Shown in pieces: positions 1-6,674 of a DNA stretch of 9,096 nt. This DNA comes from Deltaproteobacteria bacterium. GTDB taxonomy: Bacteria > Desulfobacterota > Desulfuromonadia > Desulfuromonadales > Geopsychrobacteraceae. Numbering within the stretch: the stretch's first letter is position 1; the number at the start of each line of letters is the position of its first letter. The DNA is taken from assembly GCA_009993495.1 (NCBI GenBank), contig JAACTI010000168.1, forward strand, positions 1 through 9,096. The letters are read 5' to 3'. The translations under genes were made by a program, and so were the position numbers. Below the pieces are notes generated by a model. That model ran no database searches. It worked only from the letters and a program-made list of their open reading frames with translations, and was not told the DNA's origin.

Positions 1-131
1 AAGGTGGTGGCTATTTCGAGTTCTACGGTCAGGATTTCCACAACGCCAAAGGTTGCTGGCCCGGTGGGCTGACCGAGGCCCGCAGCACGGAGCATGGATA
101 TTACACCATCGTAGAGGAATTTGGGGGATGA
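1..131 (+). CDS. C-terminal fragment of an unrecognised protein upstream of cas3 (partial)
   Basis: The frame starting at base 3 is open from the window edge to a TGA at 129-131. It encodes 42 residues rich in Gly and aromatics: it starts GGGYFEFYGQ, has a GCWPGG turn in the middle and ends YYTIVEEFGG. Its stop overlaps the cas3 start as ATGA, the same translational coupling seen at cas5c/cas8c and cas4/cas1. This argues for a real gene in the same transcript rather than leader DNA. I do not recognise the family from this fragment. It could be an ancillary gene of the CRISPR operon or an unrelated neighbour whose 3' end happens to abut cas3. The 5' end lies outside the window. Confidence 0.55.
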   Translation, partial: GGGYFEFYGQDFHNAKGCWPGGLTEARSTEHGYYTIVEEFGG

Positions 132-2311
132 TGGATATGGATTTCTTTGCTCATTCAAAGAATAAACAAAACAAAAAACACCCATTATCCAAGCATTTGC
201 TTGAAACAGCACAACTTGCAGAAACCTTCGCGGCTTGCGAAGAACATAAGGTTTTTTTCAGGCTGTCTGGTTTGCTTCATGATCTTGGTAAATACCAGCC
301 AGCATTTCAGAATTACCTTGAGAATGGCGGACGCCGTGGCAGTGTCCCGCATGCCTCCTGGGGGGCGGCATATGCAGTGAAACTCAAAAACAGTGTCGCT
401 TCAATTGCTATCGACGGCCACCATAAGGGGTTACCGGACAAAGCAGCGTGGAAGAGCGATATCAATCCTTATCTCCATGACGATGTGCCTGGTTTTGTTG
501 AAGTCATCTCTTCATTTTTAGCGGATATCGACCGTGAGACAACGGCGCTTGAGGCACTATCTTTGAAATTCGACACCAGCGGATTTCAACAGGAGTTGTT
601 TGTCCGTTATCTTTTTAGTGCCCTGACCGACAGCGACTGGCTCTCCACCGAAGCACATTTTGAGATGGAAAAATCCGCGCTACGCCCCAGCCGAAAACTA
701 CCCATTGATTTCATGTTGGACAAACTGAAAGCAGCATTTGATGCCAAATCGAAAGATGGAGAAATTAACCAGCTTCGCAATAAGGTTCGAAGTGAGGTAC
801 TCGATAAAGCGTTATTTGCCCCTGGTTGTTACTCCCTCGCCTTACCCACCGGCATGGGCAAGACGCTGACATCCATGGCATGGGCATTACGCCATGCGAA
901 ACAAAACCGGCTCAAACGCATTATCATTGTCTTACCGTATATCAGCATTATTGATCAGACCGCCCGTGAACTGAAGAAGATCTTTGGTGAAGAATGGATT
1001 CTCGAGCACCACTCCAACTACAACGAAGGGCAAAAATCGTCTAGTGACAAAAACGAGGATTATTCAACCGAGCAGAAAAGAAAGCTGCTCGCCTGCGAAA
1101 ATTGGGACTACCCGGTGATTGTCACCACAACGGTGCAGTTCTTTGAGTCGCTGTTCAGCAACAAACCCTCCAAGTGCCGAAAAATTCACAATATCGCTGA
1201 ATCAGTTGTCATCTTTGACGAGGTACAGACCATTCCCAAGGAAATCGTCCTCCCTTCCTTGGGCATATTGAATGATGTACAGGCCGTCATGCGGACATCG
1301 TTCCTTTTCTGTACTGCCACTCAGCCAGCCTATGAGAAACGCCCCGGTTTTGACGGTATTACCAAAATCACGCCACTCATCGAAGAACCCGGCCTCCTGT
1401 ACGACAAAACCAAACGAGTGAACTATCACCTGCTGGATGATCTTGCCCCCATATTATTTACCCAATTATCGGATGCGGTTTTTGAACATGGTCAATCGGC
1501 GCTGGTGATTTTCAACACCAAGAAAGATGCGCTGGAGTTTTTCACGTTCATGAAATCTGGCGATAGGTGGGATACCCAATATCACCTATCAACCGCCATG
1601 TGCCCTGTTCATCGAAAGAAGACGATCAAAGACATCAAGGCTGATCTTGAGGCGAAGAAGAAAATTTTGGTGGTCTCGACACAGCTTATTGAAGCTGGGG
1701 TAGATTTTGATTTTCCTACGGTGTTCCGGGCGCTGGCTCCCCTGGAGTCAATTATCCAATCTGCCGGGCGCTGTAACCGGGAAGGGAAAATGGCTGGCTT
1801 AGGAAATGTTTTTCTATTCGTGCTACAGAACGCCAGATACCCCAACAAGACCTATCAGGCTTGCGCTGGATATGCGGCAGAGTTACTTCAAAACGATATT
1901 GCGCAACTCTACAGTCACAACGTGTTTGAGAAATATTACGCCAGCGTCTTTGCCCTTTATATCGACCAGGCCAGGCAGCAGGGAATCAACAATGCTCGTA
2001 AGGAATTTAATTTCAAAACGGTAAAGGACACCTATCGTTATCTGGACGATCACTCTGAAGGGCTGTTTATCTACAACTACAGTCAGGAAAGCAGAAATAT
2101 CCTGCATTCTCTGGAGTACAAGGAATACCTGTCCCGAGACGATTACCGCGCCATGCAGCCATTCACGGTGCAGGCATACGAAAATTTTATCTATCAAAAC
2201 AGGGAGGACTTGGTGACGTCAAAGCACGGTTTCAAAATCTGGCACGGCAGCTATGATCCGGCCACGGGTATTTCCGTGGCTCCAGTGGAGGTGGACAAGT
2301 ATGTGGTGTGA
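128..2311 (+). CDS. cas3: CRISPR-associated nuclease-helicase Cas3 (HD + SF2 helicase), type I-C
   Basis: Cas3 is the ATP-dependent 3'-5' helicase and single-strand DNA nuclease that Cascade recruits to degrade target DNA. The protein is 727 aa, a normal length for type I-C. The N-terminal HD nuclease shows H9 in FFAHSK, the HD pair H51-D52 in LLHDLGK, H75 in VPHASW, and H98-H99 in DGHHKG. The helicase follows, with Walker A LPTGMGKT (K245), Walker B-type box DEVQ (364-367), motif III TAT (396-398) and motif VI QSAGRCNREG (Q544, R548, R551). I chose ATG 128 because AGAGGAA lies 8 nt upstream and the start overlaps the preceding stop as ATGA. ATG 131 is a possible alternative. The frame extends upstream to a TTG at 53, but that would bury the HD domain behind a non-conserved extension. 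The stop lies 14 nt before the cas5c ATG. All motifs look intact. Confidence 0.97.
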   Translation: MMDMDFFAHSKNKQNKKHPLSKHLLETAQLAETFAACEEHKVFFRLSGLLHDLGKYQPAFQNYLENGGRRGSVPHASWGAAYAVKLKNSVASIAIDGHHKGLPDKAAWKSDINPYLHDDVPGFVEVISSFLADIDRETTALEALSLKFDTSGFQQELFVRYLFSALTDSDWLSTEAHFEMEKSALRPSRKLPIDFMLDKLKAAFDAKSKDGEINQLRNKVRSEVLDKALFAPGCYSLALPTGMGKTLTSMAWALRHAKQNRLKRIIIVLPYISIIDQTARELKKIFGEEWILEHHSNYNEGQKSSSDKNEDYSTEQKRKLLACENWDYPVIVTTTVQFFESLFSNKPSKCRKIHNIAESVVIFDEVQTIPKEIVLPSLGILNDVQAVMRTSFLFCTATQPAYEKRPGFDGITKITPLIEEPGLLYDKTKRVNYHLLDDLAPILFTQLSDAVFEHGQSALVIFNTKKDALEFFTFMKSGDRWDTQYHLSTAMCPVHRKKTIKDIKADLEAKKKILVVSTQLIEAGVDFDFPTVFRALAPLESIIQSAGRCNREGKMAGLGNVFLFVLQNARYPNKTYQACAGYAAELLQNDIAQLYSHNVFEKYYASVFALYIDQARQQGINNARKEFNFKTVKDTYRYLDDHSEGLFIYNYSQESRNILHSLEYKEYLSRDDYRAMQPFTVQAYENFIYQNREDLVTSKHGFKIWHGSYDPATGISVAPVEVDKYVV

Positions 2312-2325
2312 TCAAGGAGGTAACT

Positions 2326-3075
2326 ATGCTCGATGATCGAGTAGTACGGGTGAAGGTGACGGGCGATTATGCCTGTTTTACCCGACCCGATCTGAAGGTA
2401 GAGAGGATGACTTACCCCTGCATGACGCCGTCTGCAGCGCGGGGCGTATTGGATTCGATTCTCTGGAAACCGGAATTTCAGTGGTATGTCAGGCGGATTC
2501 TCGTGCTCAATCCGGTGCGGTTTATGTCCGTCAAGCGGAATGAAATCAAATCGAAACAGGGTAAAAGCCCAATTGTTGTAGATGAGGTTCTTGCTTCCGG
2601 CAAACCCAAAAACCGGGTCCAGCGCAATAGCGTGATATTGCGGGAGGTTTCCTACATCATTGAAGCTTCGATCTTTATGAAGGGTGTCACTGATAGGTTT
2701 AAGTTCGACAAGTATGTTGGCATGACGGAAAAGAAAGAGGGGATGTTTCCCCGACGAGTCCAAAAGGGGCAGTGCTGGCGCAGACCATATCTTGGTACTC
2801 GCGAGTTTTCTGCCGAGTTCATGTCACCGGAGGGGAATGAACAACCTATACGAGAAACCATTCCCGTCGGCAGCATGCTATTCGACATCTTTTACGATGA
2901 TAAGGGCAAGCCCCAGCCGCTCTTTTTCGAAGCAGTAATCCGTGACGGGGTGCTGAATTGCGAAGTACCTGAAAACGACCAGATGATGCACTCCTCACAT
3001 CTACGGCCACCGATAGGAAGCGAAGTCTCCTCTGCCATCTATGAGTTCAACCGGCAGGAAGAGGGGGCCGTATGA
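2326..3075 (+). CDS. cas5c: Cas5c (Cas5d), crRNA-processing and 5'-handle-binding subunit
   Basis: In type I-C systems Cas5c replaces Cas6. It cuts the repeat hairpin of the pre-crRNA and stays bound to the 5' handle in Cascade. The 249-aa product has the expected RAMP N terminus (VRVKVTGDYACFTRPD, about residues 8-22), the segment YPCMTPSAARGVLDSILWKP (30-49), and the family-like stretch QRNSVILREVSYIIEA in the middle. No cas6 is present, which fits. The frame can be opened at GTG 2308, overlapping the cas3 stop. However, AAGGAGG (2314-2320) stands 5 nt before ATG 2326, which makes 2326 much the better start. The stop overlaps the cas8c ATG as ATGA. I could not confidently place the catalytic residues by eye, because the Tyr/Lys-His triad described for Bacillus Cas5d is not obvious here. 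Confidence 0.95.
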   Translation: MLDDRVVRVKVTGDYACFTRPDLKVERMTYPCMTPSAARGVLDSILWKPEFQWYVRRILVLNPVRFMSVKRNEIKSKQGKSPIVVDEVLASGKPKNRVQRNSVILREVSYIIEASIFMKGVTDRFKFDKYVGMTEKKEGMFPRRVQKGQCWRRPYLGTREFSAEFMSPEGNEQPIRETIPVGSMLFDIFYDDKGKPQPLFFEAVIRDGVLNCEVPENDQMMHSSHLRPPIGSEVSSAIYEFNRQEEGAV

Positions 3076-4853
3076 TTAAAGAATTGAGTGAACTGGGTAA
3101 ATCTTTGAGGGCTGGCAAGTCTGATGATGTCTGGGTTCATGACGCATTGCGGGACGAAACCATTTCGATGGAATTGGTGATTACTCCAGATGGTGTTTTT
3201 CACGGTCTGCAACTTATTGAAGACAAGCCAACCCCCTCTGAGGCAATTACGGCCAAGAAAGGAAAAGCACGTCTATTACTGGACAAACCGGAAGAGGTAC
3301 TCTGTTTTGGCGGCGATACGTCGAAGAAAAAACATCAATTATTTCTTGAGAAAATTGCACTCTACAAAACCATGGACGAACTGGCACCGGTAATCGTTTT
3401 TTACGAAAACAACGAGACTGGAATTGATAAGGCTCTTGCGGAATTCGAGGAGCTTTCTGTAACTGATGACAAGAAAGTTAAAAAGAGGCTTGCTGGTAAT
3501 ATAGGCTTCAGGCTTCATTCCGAACCGTCACGGATACATGAAAAACCTATTGTCCTTCAGGCCGTCGTTGACAGATATGAGGCTACACAACAGGAACAAT
3601 TGGCCTCCAGCACAAAGAAGTGCTCCGTCTGTGGCAAAACAGATTACCCGGTTGAAGACATTCCTCATGGCATGATCAAAAAAGTACCGGATGGTCAAAC
3701 GGCTGGCTGCGCACTTATTTCCTACAACGAAAATGCCTTTGAATCGTATGCGTTGAAAGGCAATAACAATTCATCAATCTGCACCAACTGCGCAAAGACC
3801 TATGTGGAGGGGTTAAACTGGCTCCTGTCCTCAGGGAACGAAATCGCCGTAACGGATAAGAAAGGGAAAACTAAGGCTCAATTTCGCTATTCCAATCGGA
3901 GAAATTTCGGTTCGGATACCGCCATGGTCTTCTGGACCCGCAACAATCAGGCGATGGATGAAATTGATCTGCTTGATTCGCCGTCTGCCACTGAAGTTGC
4001 CATCATGCTTGAGTCATTGGCCTCCGGAACGGAAACAGCTGCCCGCTACTTGGAGCCTGAGCGTTTTTACTCATGCACGCTTTCCGGCGCAGCCGCTCGC
4101 ATTGCTGTACGGGACTGGATCGAAACCAGCCTGGGTGAATTCCGGGCATCAATTGCTCAATGGTTTAAAGACATCGCTATCGGAACATATGACTTTGACT
4201 TGAAAAAAATAAACACTAATTACGCATCGTTATACTCACTGGCGCGAAGCTGCCAGCGGCAGCGAATGAAGAGCGACGGCACCTATGAGTATGACAAGGA
4301 TGATGCCGCAACTGCCCGGGTTGCGGTCGCACTCTGGAAAGCCGCATTGCACAAGGCGACAATCCCGATCTGGATTTTGTCAAAGGCTCTTCAGCGAGCA
4401 CGTTATGATGTTAGCGCAGAACGTGCTTCTCTCATCAAACTGATTTTGAATCGAAATCCTAAAGGAGGAGGCTCGATGATAACGGAAAACAATGTTGAAG
4501 GGAAAAAGCCGATTGCCTACGTCTGCGGGCAAATTTTCGCGAAACTGGAGCACGTCCAGTACAAGGCGCTTGGAGACAGAAATGCGGGCATCCGGGAGAA
4601 ATATTTCACCTATGCCATGACAACACCGGCAGCAGCTTTTGGCAGATTGTTCAATCTGAACTCCAAGCACCTGACCAAGCTGAAGAGTGAGCAACCGGGA
4701 ACAGCCATCAACCTTGATAAAGAGCTGCAAACATTGTGTGGTGAGATTGATATTCTGAAGTTTCCGCAACAGTTTCTATTGGAAGAACAGGGGCAATTCG
4801 CCATTGGTTATTATCATCAAAAACAGGCCCAGTTTGCGGGATCAAACAAATAA
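3072..4853 (+). CDS. cas8c: Cas8c (Csd1), large subunit of type I-C Cascade
   Basis: Cas8c is the large Cascade subunit that recognises the PAM and starts target unwinding. The 593-aa length and the position between cas5c and cas7c fit the Csd1 family. A probable zinc-ribbon is visible: C184-x2-C187 (KKCSVCGK) and C237-x2-C240 (SICTNCAK), bracketing a conserved-looking SYNENAFESYALKG segment and an extra C213. The ATG overlaps the cas5c stop by 4 nt (ATGA), and a GGAAGAGGGGG purine tract serves as the ribosome binding site. The last 125 codons are very likely also translated separately as Cas11c (see 4476-4853). The stop is followed at once by AAGGAGA for cas7. This is the longest stretch of moderate GC in the window; for example, 3421-3480 has 24 G/C of 60. 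Confidence 0.95.
   Translation: MIKELSELGKSLRAGKSDDVWVHDALRDETISMELVITPDGVFHGLQLIEDKPTPSEAITAKKGKARLLLDKPEEVLCFGGDTSKKKHQLFLEKIALYKTMDELAPVIVFYENNETGIDKALAEFEELSVTDDKKVKKRLAGNIGFRLHSEPSRIHEKPIVLQAVVDRYEATQQEQLASSTKKCSVCGKTDYPVEDIPHGMIKKVPDGQTAGCALISYNENAFESYALKGNNNSSICTNCAKTYVEGLNWLLSSGNEIAVTDKKGKTKAQFRYSNRRNFGSDTAMVFWTRNNQAMDEIDLLDSPSATEVAIMLESLASGTETAARYLEPERFYSCTLSGAAARIAVRDWIETSLGEFRASIAQWFKDIAIGTYDFDLKKINTNYASLYSLARSCQRQRMKSDGTYEYDKDDAATARVAVALWKAALHKATIPIWILSKALQRARYDVSAERASLIKLILNRNPKGGGSMITENNVEGKKPIAYVCGQIFAKLEHVQYKALGDRNAGIREKYFTYAMTTPAAAFGRLFNLNSKHLTKLKSEQPGTAINLDKELQTLCGEIDILKFPQQFLLEEQGQFAIGYYHQKQAQFAGSNK
4461..4471 (+). promoter_or_regulatory. Internal Shine-Dalgarno site for cas11c
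   Basis: AAAGGAGGAGG lies within cas8c, and its AAGGAGG core is 7 nt before the in-frame ATG at 4476. It decides the Cas11c start. Keeping a near-perfect ribosome binding site inside a reading frame implies that the internal initiation is functional. Confidence 0.82.
4476..4853 (+). CDS. cas11c: Cas11c, small Cascade subunit from an internal start inside cas8c
   Basis: Type I-C systems lack a separate small-subunit gene and are known to make Cas11c from an internal start near the 3' end of cas8c. Here an in-frame ATG at 4476 (codon 469 of cas8c) is preceded by AAAGGAGGAGG (4461-4471), with the AAGGAGG core 7 nt from the ATG. This is one of the strongest ribosome binding sites in the window, yet it lies inside a coding region, where it encodes KGGGS. 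The product would be 125 aa, about the size known for Cas11c, and it starts MITENNVEGKKPIAYVCGQ. It should be helical and should line the Cascade belly, stabilising the displaced strand. The start is read directly from the sequence. The function is inferred from the family. Confidence 0.85.
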   Translation: MITENNVEGKKPIAYVCGQIFAKLEHVQYKALGDRNAGIREKYFTYAMTTPAAAFGRLFNLNSKHLTKLKSEQPGTAINLDKELQTLCGEIDILKFPQQFLLEEQGQFAIGYYHQKQAQFAGSNK

Positions 4854-4867
4854 AGGAGATTGGAACC

Positions 4868-5719
4868 ATGAGTGACGCAATCAAAAACCGGTATGACTTT
4901 GTATTTTTCTTCGACGTCAAAGACGGCAACCCCAATGGTGACCCGGACCAGGTCAATCTTCCCAGGGCTGATGCGGAAGACCAGAAAGGCCTGGTTACGG
5001 ATGTCTGTATCAAACGCAAGGTTAGAAATTATGTGATGCTGGAAAAGAACCTTGAAGATGGATTCGATATCTTCATTCGCCAGGGGCAAGTGTTGAACTC
5101 GGTTATTGACAAGGCTGCGGGCGAAAATATCCGTGACCGGCAGGTCAACCTTGCCAAGCAGTATTTTGACATCAGAACATTCGGGGCTGTCCTTGCTACG
5201 GGTGATAAAGGTGCAGGAACGATCAGGGGGCCGGTACAGTTTACATTTTCTAGGTCAGAGGACCGCATATTCCAGGCCGAGCACTCTATTACGCGTTGCG
5301 CGGTTACCACAGAAGAGGACGCAAAAAAACAAGAAAGTCGGGAATATGCCTCCACTTTTGGCAGAAAGACCACCGTTCCTTATGCCCTGTACCGCATGCA
5401 CGGATTTGTCTCGGCTGTTGACGCTGCAAAAACACAATTTTCTAAAGAGGATCTTACCCTTCTCTGGAAGTCTCTTATCAACGCCTTCGAACACGACCGG
5501 GCTGCGGCGCGTGGTGAGATGAACCCGCGGAAACTGGTTATCTTCAAGCATACTGGTCATTTGGGTAACGAACTTTCCGGCAGATTGTTTGACCGGGTGA
5601 CGGTGGCAAAGAAGTCTGACTTACCACGCAGCAAGGATGACTACCAAATAGATGTCAACAAGGAACAATTGCCATCGGGAATTGAGGTCAAGGTGTGGCC
5701 GGAAGAATCGGTGTATTAA
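4868..5719 (+). CDS. cas7c: Cas7c (Csd2), backbone subunit of type I-C Cascade
   Basis: Several copies of Cas7c polymerise along the crRNA spacer to form the Cascade backbone. The 283-aa length is typical. The N terminus has the hallmark DGNPNGDPD (residues 19-27) within the first strand-loop of the RAMP fold. Further family-like segments are GPVQFTFSRSED and REYASTFGRKTTVPYALYRMHGFVSA (middle of the protein). AAGGAGAT follows the cas8c stop directly and stands about 8 nt before ATG 4868, so the 14-nt gap holds only the ribosome binding site. After the TAA at 5717-5719 the run of tightly packed cas genes is broken by about 950 bp of non-cas DNA. In most I-C operons cas4 comes next. Confidence 0.96.
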   Translation: MSDAIKNRYDFVFFFDVKDGNPNGDPDQVNLPRADAEDQKGLVTDVCIKRKVRNYVMLEKNLEDGFDIFIRQGQVLNSVIDKAAGENIRDRQVNLAKQYFDIRTFGAVLATGDKGAGTIRGPVQFTFSRSEDRIFQAEHSITRCAVTTEEDAKKQESREYASTFGRKTTVPYALYRMHGFVSAVDAAKTQFSKEDLTLLWKSLINAFEHDRAAARGEMNPRKLVIFKHTGHLGNELSGRLFDRVTVAKKSDLPRSKDDYQIDVNKEQLPSGIEVKVWPEESVY

Positions 5720-5725
5720 ACCTCG

Positions 5726-5734
5726 GTGTCTGAA
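5726..5734 (+). repeat. 9-bp direct repeat GTGTCTGAA, left copy (insert boundary)
   Basis: GTGTCTGAA begins 6 nt after the cas7c stop and recurs exactly at 6674-6682, where the cas4 reading frame begins. The two copies enclose the whole non-cas segment. They look like a target-site duplication or recombination scar, although no terminal inverted repeats or transposase are visible. Confidence 0.55.
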
Positions 5735-5753
5735 ATGTGGGGATAAGTGAAAT

Positions 5754-5915
5754 ATGAAAATTAGCGCACTCGGCAACGCCCCCGCCCACAAGCTCTTCGA
5801 CCTGATCGACATCAAGCGCAACGCCCGCACCGAAGGGCCGGCGCGGTCGTTCAAGGATTATGACGTAACGGTCGGCACGGCGTCGGCCGGGGTGGAGGTT
5901 ATCGAGAAGTTGTAG
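5754..5915 (+). CDS. Small hypothetical protein (53 aa)
   Basis: ATG 5754 opens a 53-codon frame ending in TAG at 5913-5915, preceded by TGGGGATAAGTGAAAT, which contains a weak purine-rich ribosome binding site. The product starts MKISALGNAPAHKLFDLID and ends in ASAGVEVIEKL. It has no membrane segment, Cys cluster or motif I recognise. The codons are more GC-rich (GCC, CGC, GGC, CTC) than those of cas7c just upstream, which suggests a different origin. It may be a real small gene carried with the insert, or the remnant of a longer gene broken during rearrangement. It lies between cas7c and a palindrome cluster and would be co-transcribed with the cas operon. Function unknown. Confidence 0.45.
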   Translation: MKISALGNAPAHKLFDLIDIKRNARTEGPARSFKDYDVTVGTASAGVEVIEKL

Positions 5916-5930
5916 TGCAATCTCCCCTGG

Positions 5931-5951
5931 CCCCTCTTTGTCAAAGAGGGG
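5931..5951. repeat. Palindromic hairpin 1 of an extragenic repeat cluster
   Basis: The arms CCCCTCTTTG and CAAAGAGGGG are perfect reverse complements separated by one T. In RNA this gives an 8-bp stem with a 5-nt loop. No T-run follows (TAATTAAG), so it is not a classic rho-independent terminator, though it could still slow transcription or protect 3' ends. Together with the hairpin at 5964-6000 and the degenerate one at 6010-6036, it resembles dispersed C-rich/G-rich extragenic palindromes. Confidence 0.7.
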
Positions 5952-5963
5952 TAATTAAGCAAG

Positions 5964-6000
5964 CCCCCCTGTGCCCCTTTTTCAAAGGGGACACAGAGGG
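5964..6000. repeat. Palindromic hairpin 2 of an extragenic repeat cluster
   Basis: CCCCTTT (5974-5980) and AAAGGGG (5984-5990) form a 7-bp stem with loop TTC. The stem extends after a one-base bulge by CTGTG (5969-5973) pairing with CACAG (5992-5996), and then by CCC with GGG. It is a second module of the same kind as the hairpin at 5931-5951. Confidence 0.65.
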
Positions 6001-6079
6001 ATTACCCTTCCCCTTAGAAAAATGGAGAGCGAGGGGGATTTGAAGTCCGTTGACAATATACCTGTAATGGGGATAATTT

Positions 6080-6358
6080 ATGGTATGGCGAGTCGAACTG
6101 ACTGCGCGGACAATGAAGCAGCAACGCAAGTTGCCGCAACGGGTCAGGGAGGTGCTGTTTCAGCTGATTCGGGATATCGAAGCGGCCGGGCCGGTGCGTG
6201 GTGACTGGCCCAATTATTCGAAGTTGGCGGCGGGTGAACATCACTGCCATCTGAAAAAAGGGCAGCCGACCTATGTGGCGGTTTGGCGAGAAAGTAAAGG
6301 AACTATACGACTGGTGGAGATTGTCTATGCCGGAACCCACGAAAAAGCACCCTACTGA
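6080..6358 (+). CDS. RelE/HigB-like toxin of a type II toxin-antitoxin pair
   Basis: This 92-aa protein has the compact RelE/ParE-superfamily toxin pattern. An N-terminal strand (MVWRVELT) is followed by two helices (about 12-36, KQQRKLPQRVREVLFQLIRDIE). Next comes the family-like stretch PVRGDWPNYSKL (38-49), then HHCHLKKGQPTYVAVW (54-69) and the C-terminal strand IRLVEIVYAGTHEKAPY (76-92). Such toxins are usually ribosome-dependent mRNA interferases that block translation; the pattern says family, not tested activity. Candidate catalytic residues are the basic and His cluster at 54-60 (HHCHLKK) and the terminal HEK and Tyr. GGGGA stands about 6 nt before ATG 6080. The last 32 nt overlap the antitoxin gene. 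The toxin-first order is HigBA-like. Finding a protein toxin inside a type I-C cas operon is unusual. Confidence 0.82.
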   Translation: MVWRVELTARTMKQQRKLPQRVREVLFQLIRDIEAAGPVRGDWPNYSKLAAGEHHCHLKKGQPTYVAVWRESKGTIRLVEIVYAGTHEKAPY

Positions 6359-6674
6359 TGATGTGATCAATCTGCGACTGCGAGTTCATCGTTGCAATGC
6401 CGACAGGATCAAGCGTTATGCCGATGCCCTCGAAGGGGAGGAACAGACCTTCACCGTGGCCGAAGCGTTCGCCGATTTGCTTGAACAGGAACCGCAAATC
6501 GCCCTGCGCGCCTATCGCCACCGCGAAAACCTGACCCAGTTACAGTTGGCAGAACGGACCGACATCCCTCAGCATCACATCAGTGAGATGGAAAACGGCA
6601 AGCGCAGTATCGGCAAAGAGCGGGCGAAACGTCTGGCGGCTGCGCTCAATTGTAATTACCGGAGGCTCTTGTAG
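6327..6674 (+). CDS. Xre-family helix-turn-helix antitoxin (HigA-like)
   Basis: The 115-aa product should neutralise the upstream toxin and repress its own promoter. Residues 57-112 form an Xre/Cro-type helix-turn-helix, with LTQLQLAERTDIPQHHISEM (69-88) covering the turn and recognition helix. It ends in KRLAAALNCNYRRLL. The N-terminal part (about 1-50, with LRLRVHRCNADRIKRYADAL) probably handles dimerisation or toxin binding. The frame is open from ATG 6273, but ATG 6327 has GGAGA 6 nt upstream and gives a family-like start, so it is preferred. It overlaps the toxin gene by 32 nt, which favours coupled translation. Its TAG stop shares its G with a GTG cas4 start, and GGAGG at 6661-6665, inside its last codons, can serve cas4. 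The antitoxin is thus physically fused into the cas operon. Confidence 0.85.
   Translation: MPEPTKKHPTDDVINLRLRVHRCNADRIKRYADALEGEEQTFTVAEAFADLLEQEPQIALRAYRHRENLTQLQLAERTDIPQHHISEMENGKRSIGKERAKRLAAALNCNYRRLL

Larger units (their letters stand above)
5918..6043. repeat. Composite palindromic element, MITE-like or REP-like
   Basis: The block between the small ORF and the toxin gene is built from C-rich/G-rich palindromes. Its outer edges are themselves imperfect inverted repeats: GCAATCTCCCC on the left and GGGGGATTTG on the right. Inside are two good hairpins (5931-5951, 5964-6000) and a degenerate third (CCCCT at 6010-6014 with AGGGG at 6032-6036). No coding potential is convincing here. It is most likely a multi-copy non-autonomous repeat, but its copy number cannot be seen from this window. 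Confidence 0.5.

Noticed and set aside
53..127. N-terminal extension of cas3 to a TTG at 53
   Set aside because: It lacks family-like sequence ahead of the HD domain and overlaps the upstream frame. ATG 128 has a good ribosome binding site and an ATGA overlap.
2308..2325. GTG start at 2308 for cas5c
   Set aside because: It would place the AAGGAGG ribosome binding site inside the gene. ATG 2326 is at ideal spacing from it.
2251..2763. Antisense 170-aa frame across the cas3-cas5c junction
   Set aside because: It is a shadow of two firmly identified genes, with no ribosome binding site or motif of its own. The other long antisense frames (for example 1883-2197, 4380-4769, 8098-8592) are rejected for the same reason.
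5931..5951. Rho-independent terminator after the small ORF
   Set aside because: The stem is good, but no run of T follows on either strand, so it is listed as a palindromic repeat instead.
5735..6673. Classical insertion sequence
   Set aside because: There is no transposase frame and there are no matching terminal inverted repeats at the boundaries. Only the short direct repeats support insertion.
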